From: Stemphylium vesicarium
Taxonomy: Eukaryota; Ascomycota; Dothideomycetes; Pleosporales; Pleosporaceae
Reading direction: 5' to 3'
DNA length: 64,000 nucleotides
NCBI GenBank assembly: GCA_004380135.1
Contig: QXCR01000148.1
Coordinates: 1 to 64,000 of the forward strand
Shown: positions 33,422-44,104 of the stretch, in pieces
How positions within the stretch are numbered: the stretch's first letter is position 1
Layout of the letters: each line of letters starts with the position of its first letter
Program-made: the position numbers and the translations under genes
The notes under the pieces: generated by a model
What the model saw: the letters and a program-made list of their open reading frames with translations, nothing else
The model's database searches: none
Told to the model about the DNA's origin: nothing

Positions 33422-34299
33422 GATGAGGCAAAGAATTCCGAGTTTCAGAAGACTGCCGGCTCTCTTTTTCCCTTGCAATCAGTCGGGCGATTGACTGTGA
33501 GGTGATTAAACTTGGGCTAGGTGCTGTAGCAAAGTGAACGTGGTCCTCATATCACCGTAAATGAGTAAGCAGTTTGTACGTTGATCGGGATGTACACCAG
33601 CTGTCGCACTCTATGTCAGAACTTGACATTGCTTTTCTATTCAATTTATACGGCTCATCGTAGTTTAAACCGATCGTCTTAAGCACTAAGCTGCCGAATA
33701 TAGCCTCGCTACTTGCACGTCTCGACGTCTACGACTCGCAGACTGTCAGCCTTGCGTTATAGGCACTAGATCAACCAACGAGTTTTCATCGCGAACATAT
33801 CCCACTTGCAGCGTATTAAGCCTCCAGCTATGATACCCGATCATCATTGTGCGACATGCGGGGTTGATGCGGGGTTGATGCGGGGTATTCCTTTTGATCA
33901 AAACAGTAGAGCGACTCCGCGGTTAGGCCTGGTTCAGTGACTACGGCCCTTGTTTAGGCAAGGCTAACTTGGAGTGCCTGCGACGTAACGCTTTGCATAC
34001 TCTATCTCTTACGCTAGAAAAAGGTTGCTATACTAGCGCATACGGGTTAGATTGCTGTGCTAGTGCATGTTGTCGGAGACGCGGAAGGATATTCGATTTG
34101 CGAGAATATAGATTAAGCCTAGGCCATCGGAAAGGTGATGACAAGAGGCACCCACCTCTTAGTGTAGTACAAGTACTCCTCTCATACCTATAGTCAAGGA
34201 CATCTTCGCTAAGTCGAAACTCCTCCTAGTTCATCCATATCAAGACATCTCGGGCTTGTCCTTTGCTAGAGGTTCTCTCTGCTCTTTCTTCTAGAAGAC
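33422..34299. other. Intergenic region with tandem repeat
   Basis: About 880 bp lying downstream of the esterase gene and upstream of the monooxygenase relic. It is mildly enriched in TA/TAG words, but not RIP-saturated. No gene seen. Confidence 0.4.
33857..33885 (+). repeat. 11-bp tandem repeat, about 2.6 copies
   Basis: The unit TGCGGGGTTGA is repeated head-to-tail, the last copy partial. Confidence 0.8.
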
Positions 34300-35968
34300 T
34301 TATGCAAGTATAGCTGCTGCATAGACCTTACATATCCCATCTACTTGTTCTCCGGTAGTAGACCGCCCCCCCGCTGTTCCATTCGCGCCTACTACCTCGA
34401 GCCCATGTGCTGTGTCGTCAACAGATGACCACCCAGGCCCACTTGAAGGATCTTTTGCGAAATCCGCCCACGACCGCTGCATAAACCAGCTTAACCCTAC
34501 TTGCTGAGAGGTTGTCTGGTTATCTCTGGGATAAGTGCCGAATACGAGATCGATCTCCGATGTGTGCCATGCGCCCGCATCTGCGAAAGGCTGAGTGTTA
34601 GGGAAACTCGCGTTGAAGTAGTAGCGCCAGACTTTATGTCCGGCGTTGTTCGCCGTCTTCGCAAGCGCCAAGGTAGTGCAAGTATACGTGTGGTCGGTAA
34701 CGATCTGAGAGATCAAGTCTTCTTCCGTGGCTATGGATGGGTATGCTCGACGGGCGAGAGCTATAGCTGTCGAGTTATTTCCGAAAATACTCTCGAGCAA
34801 CAGCAGTGGCTTCGGCATGACCGAAGTCAAAACCGATCCTTCATCGGCATTGGTACCGATGAGGATTGGTACTTTTGCCGCTTTCCCTTCCATGAATGCA
34901 TTTTCTACCGAGGCCACATCCGTAATATTATCATATGTGGGGCTGAATGACAGCGCATTGCGGTTGAGAATATCCAAGATGCGATCTGCGCTAGCGGCTC
35001 GAACACATGCGAGTGAAGATATAGCCGACGTAGAGTTACACCCCAGCTCAGCTTCGAACGTTGCCCAATTCCTCTCGTTGTTGTCCGTGGGTCCTCGCGC
35101 TTGGCTCTCCAGTATGGCGGCGCGGAATGGGAGAGGATGGGGAGGATTGGCGACCAGTTGCTTCACGGAGTAGGCGCCTGCAGACTCTCCGAATATTGTG
35201 ATTTTCGACGGATCACCGCCGAATGCATGGACATTGTCAAAGACCCAGGCGAGCGCTTTGCGCTGGTCTAGATAGCCTAGGTTTCGGTCTTCTATGGCCA
35301 AGGCAGGAGAGGCTGGAAATCCGAAAACTGTACAGGGTTAGTTAATCGGTTGCTATGAGAACTCAACATCTGCGCCCTCGCACCGTTCAACCTGTAGTTT
35401 ATTGTTACTACTATCACACCTTGTTCTGCTGCTAATCTCGAACCGTCGTACTCCTTGACACGTCCCGACCCGAGTGTAAAGCTGCCTCCATGAATCCAAA
35501 ACATGACGGGCAAGTCGCGTTGGGCCGATGTTATGGGTGGCGTAAAGACATTTAGGTAAAGACAATCTTCGCTTTCTGGTAGTGGTGGGTTGTTGAAAAT
35601 CTGCCGGAACTCATCGTCTGCGGCTAATGCTTAGTTTACAGTATTATTTTGTAAAAGAAGGGAGACGTACTAGGAAATTGCTGGATGCAAGATGGTTTGA
35701 AGGATGCAGCTTTGATAGGTGATGATCTGTGCGGGGCATCTTGCGGAGGAGAGAACCGTTGAGGCGGTGACTGCGCGAACGGGACCCCAAGGTATTGATA
35801 CGCAGTCATTTGCGGTGTCCATCCAAAAGCCGTGGTCGTGCCATGGATTATGCCTTCTGCAATGGTGGCGGTCGGACGGATGTCATTAGTCGTGCATTGG
35901 GGAAGTGCGAAACCTAGCGTTACTAGTGGACCGAAAAGAGCGACAATACTGAGCATCAATATTGCCAT
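34300..35968 (-). CDS. Secreted type-B carboxylesterase/lipase
   Basis: Serine hydrolase of the cholinesterase-like fold. Three exons (35968-35671, 35623-35384, 35327-34300) give 521 residues. Residues 1-22 form a signal peptide (LMLSIVALFGPLVTLGFA), so the product is exported. Features: YLGVPFAQSP, EDCLYLNVFTP (the first type-B signature), IHGGSFTLGSG (oxyanion hole), Ser228 in FGESAGAYS as nucleophile, the acid residue probably in GTNADEGS, and the catalytic His in DAGAWHTSEIDLVFG. Several N-x-S/T sites are present. The gene is complete. It could supply ester cleavage downstream of a Baeyer-Villiger step, but that is inference from position. Confidence 0.9.
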
Positions 35969-36798
35969 GTCTGCAAACACAGGGAAATTGCTGGAAACCT
36001 AGCGAATGGACTGATGGAGGAAGTATGCGGGCTTCACTAGTGATATGGAAAAATCATCTAAGAGGGATCTTGTTTCTCTTAGACAACCATGACAGCTTAC
36101 CGCAATTTAGTAAACACTCGGGACCCGAGAAAAGCGATTGGGTTTGTAAAAGAGCTTTGACTAGTTTTGTAGACTTACGGAAGCCGAGGAAAGCGGTTTG
36201 GACTACGCTAGACGACTGTAAATCTAAACTTCTTGACCCAGTCAACGTTGCGATCTTGTAACACAGGGGAAAGCTTTTGGTATCAAATCAACGCCTTAGA
36301 TTCCCCGGACGCTACAACGAATAAAAACACGGAACAAACATCACTGCCGCCAGCCCGTAGAAAAACGGTTGTGATGCTGGGTCGGTGGGATGCCGATAGG
36401 ACGTCACGATCTGAGATCGGGGTCTCTCTAGGATACGGCTATGTAGAAGCCCAAACGGTAATGCTAAGCCCTAATCGTCAATTCTCCCGCCAATCTCTCG
36501 TCAACATAAGGCGTGCAAGATGACAACTACAGTACGAGATTGGCCGAGATGGAGCCTCACTAATTGTAAGGAGGCAGTGATAGCTTCATATTCACTCTCT
36601 CGTAGCTGCTAGAAGCCTTATAGCCTCGGATTCCTAAGACTCCGAGCGCGGGCGAGGGCATGAGTATAAAGCAAACATGATTGACTTGACTTTAACAACA
36701 GTATCTTGTATCCACTAGGGCTTCTCGATACATTACCACAATCAATTCAGCTCAAGTCCACCACCACCACCACCACCACCCCCTCAAGGCTTCGCAAA
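35969..36798. other. Divergent intergenic region
   Basis: About 830 bp between the esterase (minus) and the NmrA-like gene (plus); it holds both promoters. It includes a CCA-repeat leader just before the plus-strand ATG. Confidence 0.45.
36758..36780 (+). repeat. CCA trinucleotide repeat in 5' leader
   Basis: Nearly eight CCA units about 20 bp upstream of the NmrA-like start codon. Simple-sequence leaders like this are common in fungal 5' UTRs. Confidence 0.85.
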
Positions 36799-37722
36799 AT
36801 GCTCGTCCTCATCGCCGGTATAACCGGCAACCTTGGCCAAAAGCTCGCCCACAGCCTTCTATCCCGGGGCCACCAAGTGCGAGGCCTCGGTCGCAGTCCT
36901 ACCAAGCTGCCCCCCTCCACCCAAAAAAACCTGGAAAGCTTCATTCAATACACAACCTACTACGACATCCCCGCACTAGATCGCGCGTGTGCAGGTGGTA
37001 TCGACGCCGTAGTCTGCGCCTACGCCATGGTACCCGAGCTACAACTCGACGGCCAACTACTCCTGCTGCGCGCCGCCGAGCGCGCGGGGATAAAGCGCTT
37101 TGTGGCAGATGCCTGGAACCACGATTGGCGGAATGCACAGCTCGGGCATCATGAGAGCTACGACCCGTATTTGTCGTTTAGGCGGCAGGCGGAGATGACG
37201 TCGGATATCAAGCCTTTGTACATTTTCAACGGCGTCTTCGCCGAGACGCTTTTCTCGACACCAAACCACGGCCATTTCGGCGTGGACGGCTCCAATATCT
37301 GGGACATGGATCGAGTGCGGATCAAGATTTGGGGGACGGGGCATGAGCCGTTCTACTGGACTACGGAAAGGGATGCTGCGGAGTTTACGGCGGAGATTGT
37401 GCAGCGGGAAGATGCTGAGAAAGGTGGATTCTGGAATGTTTGTTCGGGTGCGCATTCGCTCCTTGAGACTGCGAGGTTGTATGAGGAGGTGAGGGGGACG
37501 AAGGTTACGGTGCAGATGATGGGGACGGTTGCGCAGCTCAGGGAAGAAGCGAAAAAGGCAAGGAGACAGGGGGATGTGAGGCATTTTGAGACTTATATCG
37601 GGTGGTCCTACCAGTACCATTCTATCGGTGGAACGTGGATTTTCGATAAGCTTGATAATGGCAGACTGGACGTGGAGACGACATCGATGCAGGAGTTCTT
37701 GAGGGAACATCCTGAGATTTGA
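36799..37722 (+). CDS. NmrA-like / isoflavone-reductase-type NAD(P)-binding protein
   Basis: Atypical SDR. The frame is intronless, with 307 residues from ATG 36799; a longer in-frame start at 36706 would add a Thr-rich tail encoded by the CCA repeat and is unlikely. The N-terminal loop LIAGITGNLGQKLAHSLLSRGH matches the GxxGxxG NADP-binding motif of NmrA/PCBER proteins. RGLGRSP follows for phosphate recognition, then VVCAYAMVPELQLDGQLLLL and AGIKRFVADAWNHDW. The C-terminal substrate domain is family-typical. NmrA members are redox sensors or aromatic-compound reductases, and nothing here decides between the two. Confidence 0.8.
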   Translation: MLVLIAGITGNLGQKLAHSLLSRGHQVRGLGRSPTKLPPSTQKNLESFIQYTTYYDIPALDRACAGGIDAVVCAYAMVPELQLDGQLLLLRAAERAGIKRFVADAWNHDWRNAQLGHHESYDPYLSFRRQAEMTSDIKPLYIFNGVFAETLFSTPNHGHFGVDGSNIWDMDRVRIKIWGTGHEPFYWTTERDAAEFTAEIVQREDAEKGGFWNVCSGAHSLLETARLYEEVRGTKVTVQMMGTVAQLREEAKKARRQGDVRHFETYIGWSYQYHSIGGTWIFDKLDNGRLDVETTSMQEFLREHPEI

Positions 37723-37859
37723 ACAAGTTCGAGCTCGGTTTATTCCTACGAGGCGAGATGATACGCCGTAGGTCGCATTCTGCCTTAGAGTAGATTAACG
37801 CATCTGAATACCATATCCTGACTTGAAAAACATTGTGAAATTGTACCCAATGCCCAAGC

Positions 37860-38915
37860 TCATTTCTGCAACCCGATCAATTCCTCCAATTGTTCGGCAA
37901 TCTTGGCGAAAGCCATTGCTCGCTCTCCGTCTGGCTCTGACACAACAGTCGGCTTACCGCGATCCGCATTAGCACTGATACTTCCATGCAGCGGAATCTC
38001 CCCTAGCATGTTCAAGTCATACTTTCCACACATGGCTCTGATGTTGTCCATATTACCAAAGACCTCGTGCAAATCTCCACATCCAGGGCATTTGAAGCCA
38101 GCCATATTGCAAACCAGGCCCAGTAACTTTACGTCTACTTTACGGAATAGCTCGACACCTTTTGCAGCATCTTTGAGTGACAGGTCTTGGGGTGTTGATA
38201 CGATGAGCGCGCCGTCTAGGATCAGCTGTTGGCTTATGGTGAGCTGGACGTCGCCGGTTCCAGGCGGCATGTCGAGAACAAGGACGTCCAGACCGCCCCA
38301 CTCTACTTCGTGGAGGAGCTGCTGCATAGCCTTCATAACCATTAAGCCTCGCCATGCTACTGGCGAGGACTCTGGAATCAGAAAGCCCATGGACATGGAC
38401 TTGAGACCATAGTTGGACAGTGGTAGAAGCTGGTTGTCTGATTGGTAAAGTCAGGATGGGTTGGTGAGGTGGGCTGCGTTACGGACTAACTGGCTGACAG
38501 TCGGGGCTCGCCAGATAGATCAAGCAGGGTGGGTATTGATGGTCCGAAGATGTCTGTATCGAGGATGCCAGCTCTATAGCCGCGGCGAGCGAAGCTCAGT
38601 GCCAGATTCACTAAGATGGTGTTTCAGCACTTTACGATCTTGCAATGGTGGGTCGTTCGAAAGCATACCGGCGATGGTACTCTTCCCAACACCACCTTTT
38701 GCTGATGAAACAGCAATGACTTTCTTCACGTCTTTGATGTTCCTCTTTTGCGGCAGTCCTCGCTGCATGCGAGGCATTTGCGGCGGCGCGCCGGAGCGTG
38801 GAAGGCCCTGGGGGCAACGTGAGTCATGGCGCAGTCAAGTCATGTGACGCAAACATACGAGAGGATTCTCATGTTGCAGAGAGCGCAGTGTCGAGAACAA
38901 CCTTGGTTTCAACAT
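37860..38915 (-). CDS. IND1/NUBPL mitochondrial Fe-S carrier P-loop ATPase
   Basis: Delivers iron-sulfur clusters to respiratory complex I. Four exons (38915-38859, 38807-38669, 38610-38491, 38437-37860), in phase, give 297 residues. The first exon encodes an Arg-rich presequence (MLKPRLFSTLRSLQ) for mitochondrial import. The first splice restores ENPLGLPRSGAPP, a conserved opening. The deviant Walker A is SSAKGGVGKST (Lys61). The second and third introns restore VNLALSF and SGEPRLSANNQLLPLSNYG. Asp161-Met-Pro-Pro-Gly-Thr-Gly-Asp is the switch region. Cys222 and Cys225 in KCPGCG bind the cluster. All key residues are present. It is divergent from BFR2 with only 158 bp between start codons. 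Confidence 0.93.
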
Positions 38916-39073
38916 GACTTCCGAGATGGGATGGGAGATGCGGAGGTGATTGCGGAGGTGACGCGCATCGGCGAAATGAAAGGCCGACGTCTTCGACTTT
39001 TTTGTGGGGCTCCGAGTGAACTTTCTCTTCGGCCGCGAATACTATGAAGCAAGACATAAACGCGATACACACG
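38916..39073. promoter_or_regulatory. Compact divergent promoter between IND1 and BFR2
   Basis: 158 bp separate the two ATGs, so both leaders and core promoters are packed here. This is a typical arrangement of fungal housekeeping genes. Confidence 0.55.
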
Positions 39074-40588
39074 ATGAAGAAGTCCAAAACTAGAGGTGTG
39101 TACTCATAGCATGCACCCGACAATATGTGACTAACCTTACAATAAGATTTCGACCCGGAGTCCCTTCTGGACCCTGCGCCCAGCTCCAGCGAAGACGACC
39201 GCTCCGACGCCGATAGCTCAGAGGCCGAGGATGACAATGCCGGACGCGAACATTACACAGCCGTAGGGAAGAGCAAGCTGCGAAAGCCTGTAGAGGTTCC
39301 GCTCGGTCCCAAATATGCTGGGCGCAAAGTCGATAGAAAAGCGCTTGAGGAGAGCGACAGCGACGACCCGTTTTCCAAAGGCTTCGATGAAGATGATAGC
39401 GAGGCCAGTGATGAGGAGGTCGCAGACGGCGTGAATGGCATGGAGCTTGACGGCGAAGACGAGACCGACGAAGGCGACTCCAACAGCGACGACGGCGACG
39501 ACATGAGCGACGACGAGGACATGGAAAGCGCTGCCGAAGGCGCAAGCGACGTCGGCGATTCTGAAGCCTCAGACGACGAACAATCTGGCGAAGACACCAA
39601 CAAAGATGCATCTGCTGTTCGCAACCTCATGGCTGCCAGCAAGTCTTTCACCTCGACCATTGCCGCCGGCACGCAATCCGACGTTGCCAAGGGCGAAGCA
39701 GTCAAGACGCAGCGCAAGACCTTCGACACGCTGCTCAACTCGCGCATCCGGCTCCAAAAAGCCCTCATCAGCACCAACTCTATGGTCGCCGAGCCCTACA
39801 AAACCTCAACCGCCGAGGAAGCGCCCGTCGAGGCCGCAGAAGCAGCAGCTTTGACCCTACTCAACAACCTCACCAATCTCCGCCTCTCCCTCGAAGAGTC
39901 GCGAACAGGCCAGAAGCGAAAGCGCACCACATTCGACCCCCAAACCCCGTCATCCGAGATCTGGAGCAGCATGCAAGAAACAGAAAAGACGGCGCTACCG
40001 CACCGCAAAGCCGTGCTAGAACGCTGGTCCAACAAGACAAAAGCCACAACCGTGACGAACAACAAAGCGCGCCTCAACGCCTCTGCGCAGCAAACTCTGA
40101 CCGAGGTCCTCGACTCGCAACTCACATCCTCGCACCTCGTGACGCGGACCCAGACACCGCGGTCCTGCGCGCCCCTCCAGTCCTCGGGCAAAGCAGCCCA
40201 ACCTGACCCCGCCATCTACGACGACGCTGACTTCTACGGCCTGATGCTCAAGGAGCTGCTTGAGCAGCGCTCGGCTGATCTCAACAGCAACGGCACGGCT
40301 GAGTTTGTCGTCCAGGCCCCGTGGCAGGTTGCGCGCGAAGCAAAGACGAAGAAGGTGGTGGACACCAAGGCCAGTAAAGGGCGGAGACTGCGTTACACGG
40401 TGCAGGAGAAGTTGCAGAATTTCATGGCGCCTGAAGAGCGCGGCGGGTGGGGTGATAGACAGCGGGATGAGCTGTTTAGTAGTCTGTTTGGACAGAGATT
40501 GGGGCTTGCAGAGCATGATGAGGTGGAGAGTGAGGTCGAGGAGGGTGTGGATGCTGAGGAGGCGGGATTGATGTTGTTTAGAAGTTAG
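39074..40588 (+). CDS. BFR2/AATF small-subunit processome protein
   Basis: Nucleolar factor needed for early 18S rRNA processing. A 22-bp first exon (39074-39095, MKKSKTR) is joined by a GT-AG intron to 39147-40588, restoring the conserved DFDPE; the product has 487 residues. A long acidic tract of Asp/Glu/Ser repeats covers about residues 15-180. The AATF leucine-rich helical domain follows (KTFDTLLNSRIRLQKAL, residues about 220-330, with KAVLERWSNKTK). The C-terminal TRAUB domain holds YDDADFYGLMLKELLEQR, SKGRRLRYTVQEKLQNFM and DELFSSLFGQ, the most diagnostic blocks. The gene is complete and in phase. Confidence 0.94.
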
Positions 40589-40782
40589 ATGCATTGTGTC
40601 GATTTTGACATGGTGGTTTTATGCTGAGGCGAGGCTTGGAACCTTTCATCCTTGTATCATGGATGCTTCTGGCCTGGCGTCAGATATACTTTATCATCAT
40701 CGCGGTTCATGTGACAAGGCCCCTTCTCGCCCATCTAACCCACGTATATACACTTGTCATTAAACTTGGTCCACAAAAGCAT

Positions 40783-41647
40783 TCACGCCTCCTTGATCAA
40801 CTTCCTCGTCGCACTCTCCATCCACAGCTTCGTGTAAAGACGATGCGCAAACTGCAAGAACTCGGGTTGCGGGCCTCCATCCTTGCCCTCAGGCGTGGTA
40901 TTTACAAACACCGACTTGAGGTGAAACGTCGCCATTTGAGCCTCATCGTCCTTGGAGACCTCCATGGAGAAAAGGCCGTCCGAGGGTCTGGGTTCGCGGA
41001 CATGAGGCGAGTCACCACATCGCACGACAACCTGCGCGAGATAAGTCAGCCAGCCATATTCCAATATACGCTCCATGTACAACTTCCAATGAGTAAGTAA
41101 GGAGGGTGAATGGGAAACGCACCTTATCATCCGTATGTTCCACAACCTCAAAATGATCCACGATATTCGTTCCAACCTCATACGGACTTCGTTCCAAGTC
41201 CTTGACATCCCAAAGGTGACTCTGCCTCCCCTCAAGCGCGCGATACTTCCTCTCCATGATCCGGCGCTGCACCCTGAAACCAACCCCGCTCCAAATCCCG
41301 CGACAAAAGTCCGTCGTCAGCGCGCTCTGATCCACCGATATCTTTCCCCCGGGGCCTTGGACCCAGTACTTCTGCGGCAGCTTGCCGTACGGGATTTCCT
41401 TGATCGCGTGATCGATGCAGGCTGGGGGGTTGGCGTGCGGGTTGTGCGCGCGGAACACGGGCGTAGATAGGTCTGGCGAGGAAGTATCGTAGGGCACGAA
41501 TTTCGTGTTGCGCGTGTAGAAGGAGGATACGCTGTAGGCGAGGAGTGCGTTGGCACCGAGCCCGCCGGCTACCCCGATTACGATGCCGAAGAAGCGTTTC
41601 GGGCCTGAGAGACGCTTTATTTGTGGGGGTGGAGAGATCGTGTTCAT
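40783..41647 (-). CDS. Uncharacterised single-TM ascomycete protein
   Basis: I do not recognise a named domain. Two exons (41647-41123 and 41031-40783) in phase give 257 residues. A Lys/Arg-rich N terminus (PPPQIKRLSGPKRFFG) precedes one hydrophobic segment (IVIGVAGGLGANALLAYSV, about residues 22-40), a layout that fits an inner-mitochondrial or ER anchor. The soluble part has PYGKLPQKYWVQGPGG, WSGVGFRVQRRIMERKYRAL and VGTNIVDHFEVVEHTDDKVVVRCGDSP. The last block spans the splice, and its sense supports the intron. Codon use and clean splicing indicate a real gene. The fold might be an SRPBCC-like beta-sheet, but that is only a guess. Confidence 0.7.
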
Positions 41648-42028
41648 TGTTGCGGTTGAGGGGTGGTTGTGGTGAGGAATTGGGGGGGCGTGACTGGGAC
41701 ACCAATTGAGGTTTGGGGAGGGTGGAGAGGCAATTGGCGACGGGGGCCGTTATCGCATGCGAGTGCGCTGTCGTTTTGCTGCTGCCTGTATTGCTCGTGT
41801 CGAGGGTTCGGTGGGAAAGTTGGCGTATTGGGGGAAGCTTGGGCCTTTGGTTCGGGGGATTTTTTTGGGAAGATGCCGAAGGGTAGGTCGGCGATTGCCC
41901 CTCGTTTGCTGTTTCAAACACCGACGACGTTCTTGTCTCTCACTCACCATCAGTCCACCACACTCTTTGCGAAACACAGTAAAATATCAATTATGAATTA
42001 CGATACTTGCTCAAGGAAACTTATCATC
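41648..42028. other. Intergenic region
   Basis: About 380 bp upstream of the single-TM protein gene and downstream of the dehydrogenase-propeller gene. It contains G-rich tracts (GGGGGG near 41688) in the presumed promoter. No gene. Confidence 0.4.
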
Positions 42029-44104
42029 TCAATGCAAGTGCGCAAGCGCAATACCAGTATACGCACTATCCGTCTCGTAAATCTTTCTCTTACCCCTACC
42101 ATCCATATCAAACCTATACACCGTACCACCGAGATCAGTCAGGTAAACATGTTGATTGACGGCATCAATCTTGAGCCCAATCGCCTCATGGAAATGCCTC
42201 GCTAACGTGACAACCCCCCTATCACGCTCTCCATCCCCGCCTACGTACGCCTTATTCAGCGTATTCCCCAGCGGATATTCACCGCGATCCGTCCAATACA
42301 GCGTCTGGCTCTCAGGTTCGAATTCAAGATCAATTGGTTCTGGGAGGCCATCAAATAGCATCTCAACGTCTGGGCGCGACGACGCCGACTCCCCACCCGG
42401 GGCTTCCATGTTGGCGCGGAAGATGCGGCCCTTTCCCCCCTTGGACGGACCCTTTTGGCTCCAGTAGAACTGTCCCGCCGCAGGGTCTACCGCGATGCCG
42501 ACACACCACCTCGTCTGGTCGTCGACGTCGGAGGTACCGGGTTCGCCTGTTTGCACGAGGATCTCGTGGTTGCCGCCGTCGTAGTCGCATCTGTGCACGC
42601 GCATTCCTTCGCGGTCTGAGATGTATATTTTCTTGTTGGCGTGGTCGAGCTTGAGTTGCTTCGGGGTGTGGATTTGGCCGGGGGCGATGACGGGTTTGAC
42701 GTCGGTGCCGTCGAGCGACGAGGACATGACGCTGCCGCTGTTCGAAGCGGGCGATGGGCCCATGTTCGTCCAGAAGAGTCGGCCAGCTGAGATGGATACG
42801 TCGATGCCGTCGGGCATGGCTTGGCCGCCGACTAATTCGCGGACGTTACTGCCATCCGCAGACGCAGTCATGATCTTTCCTGATGTTGCAAAGGCCTTTG
42901 CATCCGTCACATTGCCCCCAAGACCCACGTCAAGAAAGTACAATCTCGGCGCCGCAATGTTATCATGATGTCCGCTCTCATCTTTAGACCCGCGAGTCGT
43001 CTCTCCAGGAGGATAAAGCCCGCCTTTCCCAGACTTTGCGCCCAGTTTTCCTTTGTCCACGAAATTCTTCTGCACCCAGTCCCGCGCCGTGGGATCGATA
43101 CCGCGCTCCTGGACGTAGTTGTTCTCGATGAATGCCACAGTGTCCAGCCCTACCGCGTCCATCATCGCGCAAGGCCCCTGCGGATTATCCTTGAACATGA
43201 TCCGGAACAAGCGATCAATCTCCTCCGGCTCAGAAACCCCCTCCGCCATGATAAGCAGACTCTCCCGCTTAATCGCCGCCCACAGCCGATTGAATATAAA
43301 CCCCGTAGACTCCTTGCGCGCAACAGCCGGCGTCATCCCCGCGTCGTCAAGCTTGCTCTTCAAAAAGGCTAGGATATCTGCGTGCGTTTGTCCACACGTC
43401 ATGAGTTCGACCACGTTATTCCCCGGCGGCATGTAATAATGCATATTGCACACGCGATGTCGACTCCCTTCACCCACCTTGTCCAACATAAACCGCGACT
43501 TATACGACGACGAGTTGGACGCTAGAATGGCATCCTGCGGTGCTTGCTGCTCCAATTGGCCCATGATGTCAATCTTCAACGGCAACTTTTCCGGCAGCGC
43601 TTCAACCACCAACCACGCGTTCTGCACCGCCTCTTCGGTCCCGGATACAGTGGTAAAGCTGCCGCGCTCCCGTTTCTCCCCCGTTAGCGCTGAGAAGGGC
43701 GAGAGATTGTGCTCGATGTAGTGCGTCGCGGCGTTTCTCTGCGACTTGGAGAGATCACATAGTACAACCGTGTACCCTGCTGCGACCCACGAACAAGCGA
43801 TTCGGCGCCCGAGTACGCCGCCGCCTAGAACAGCGACGGGGCGGTTTGATGTAAGGGGTGGTGTCCATTGCGGCTGCGTGGTGCTAGATGCAGATCGTGT
43901 TTGCGTTGCAGAATCCATGGCTGTGCTGATCGAGGGTATGCGAGATTGCAAGCTGGGAGTGCTGATGTAGCTGGATGGCTGGTACGATGAATGATTACTC
44001 CCCCTTGTACACCGCGTCGACACATGCCGTGTTGAGATTGAAATAGAAAGATTTGCCGGAATCGTCCGGACGGTGCGGGGGGTCCGTCTCACGCATAGGG
44101 CCAT
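42029..44104 (-). CDS. 3-hydroxyacyl-CoA dehydrogenase fused to YWTD/NHL-like beta-propeller
   Basis: The frame is intronless, with 691 residues. Residues 1-62 are Arg/Ser/Thr-rich with few acids and may be a mitochondrial presequence. A second ATG at codon 63 (43918) could start a cytosolic form. Residues about 88-265 are the NAD-binding domain (VAVLGGGVLGRRIACSWVAA) with VVEALPEKLPLK and SNSSSY, then the helical C-terminal domain (ESTGFIFNRLWAAIKRE, MMDAVGLDTV, KSGKGG). After a polar linker, residues about 395-691 form repeated propeller blades: LYFLDVG, GRLFWTNMG, KKIYISDREG, GQFYWSQKG, QTLYWTDRGEYPLG and QHVYLTDLGG. The first half should oxidise a hydroxyacyl-CoA or hydroxyacid, while the propeller resembles LDL-receptor/gluconolactonase folds. 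No frame break separates them, so the fusion is real in this sequence. Confidence 0.85.
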   Translation of the reverse strand: MALCVRRTPRTVRTIPANLSISISTRHVSTRCTRGSNHSSYQPSSYISTPSLQSRIPSISTAMDSATQTRSASSTTQPQWTPPLTSNRPVAVLGGGVLGRRIACSWVAAGYTVVLCDLSKSQRNAATHYIEHNLSPFSALTGEKRERGSFTTVSGTEEAVQNAWLVVEALPEKLPLKIDIMGQLEQQAPQDAILASNSSSYKSRFMLDKVGEGSRHRVCNMHYYMPPGNNVVELMTCGQTHADILAFLKSKLDDAGMTPAVARKESTGFIFNRLWAAIKRESLLIMAEGVSEPEEIDRLFRIMFKDNPQGPCAMMDAVGLDTVAFIENNYVQERGIDPTARDWVQKNFVDKGKLGAKSGKGGLYPPGETTRGSKDESGHHDNIAAPRLYFLDVGLGGNVTDAKAFATSGKIMTASADGSNVRELVGGQAMPDGIDVSISAGRLFWTNMGPSPASNSGSVMSSSLDGTDVKPVIAPGQIHTPKQLKLDHANKKIYISDREGMRVHRCDYDGGNHEILVQTGEPGTSDVDDQTRWCVGIAVDPAAGQFYWSQKGPSKGGKGRIFRANMEAPGGESASSRPDVEMLFDGLPEPIDLEFEPESQTLYWTDRGEYPLGNTLNKAYVGGDGERDRGVVTLARHFHEAIGLKIDAVNQHVYLTDLGGTVYRFDMDGRGKRKIYETDSAYTGIALAHLH

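Noticed and set aside
37057..37710. 217-codon frame antisense to the NmrA-like gene
   Set aside because: Shadow of a conserved intronless gene on the plus strand.
39090..39777. Long Arg-rich and Ser-rich antisense frames opposite BFR2
   Set aside because: They mirror the acidic GA-rich coding strand of BFR2 and carry no features of their own.
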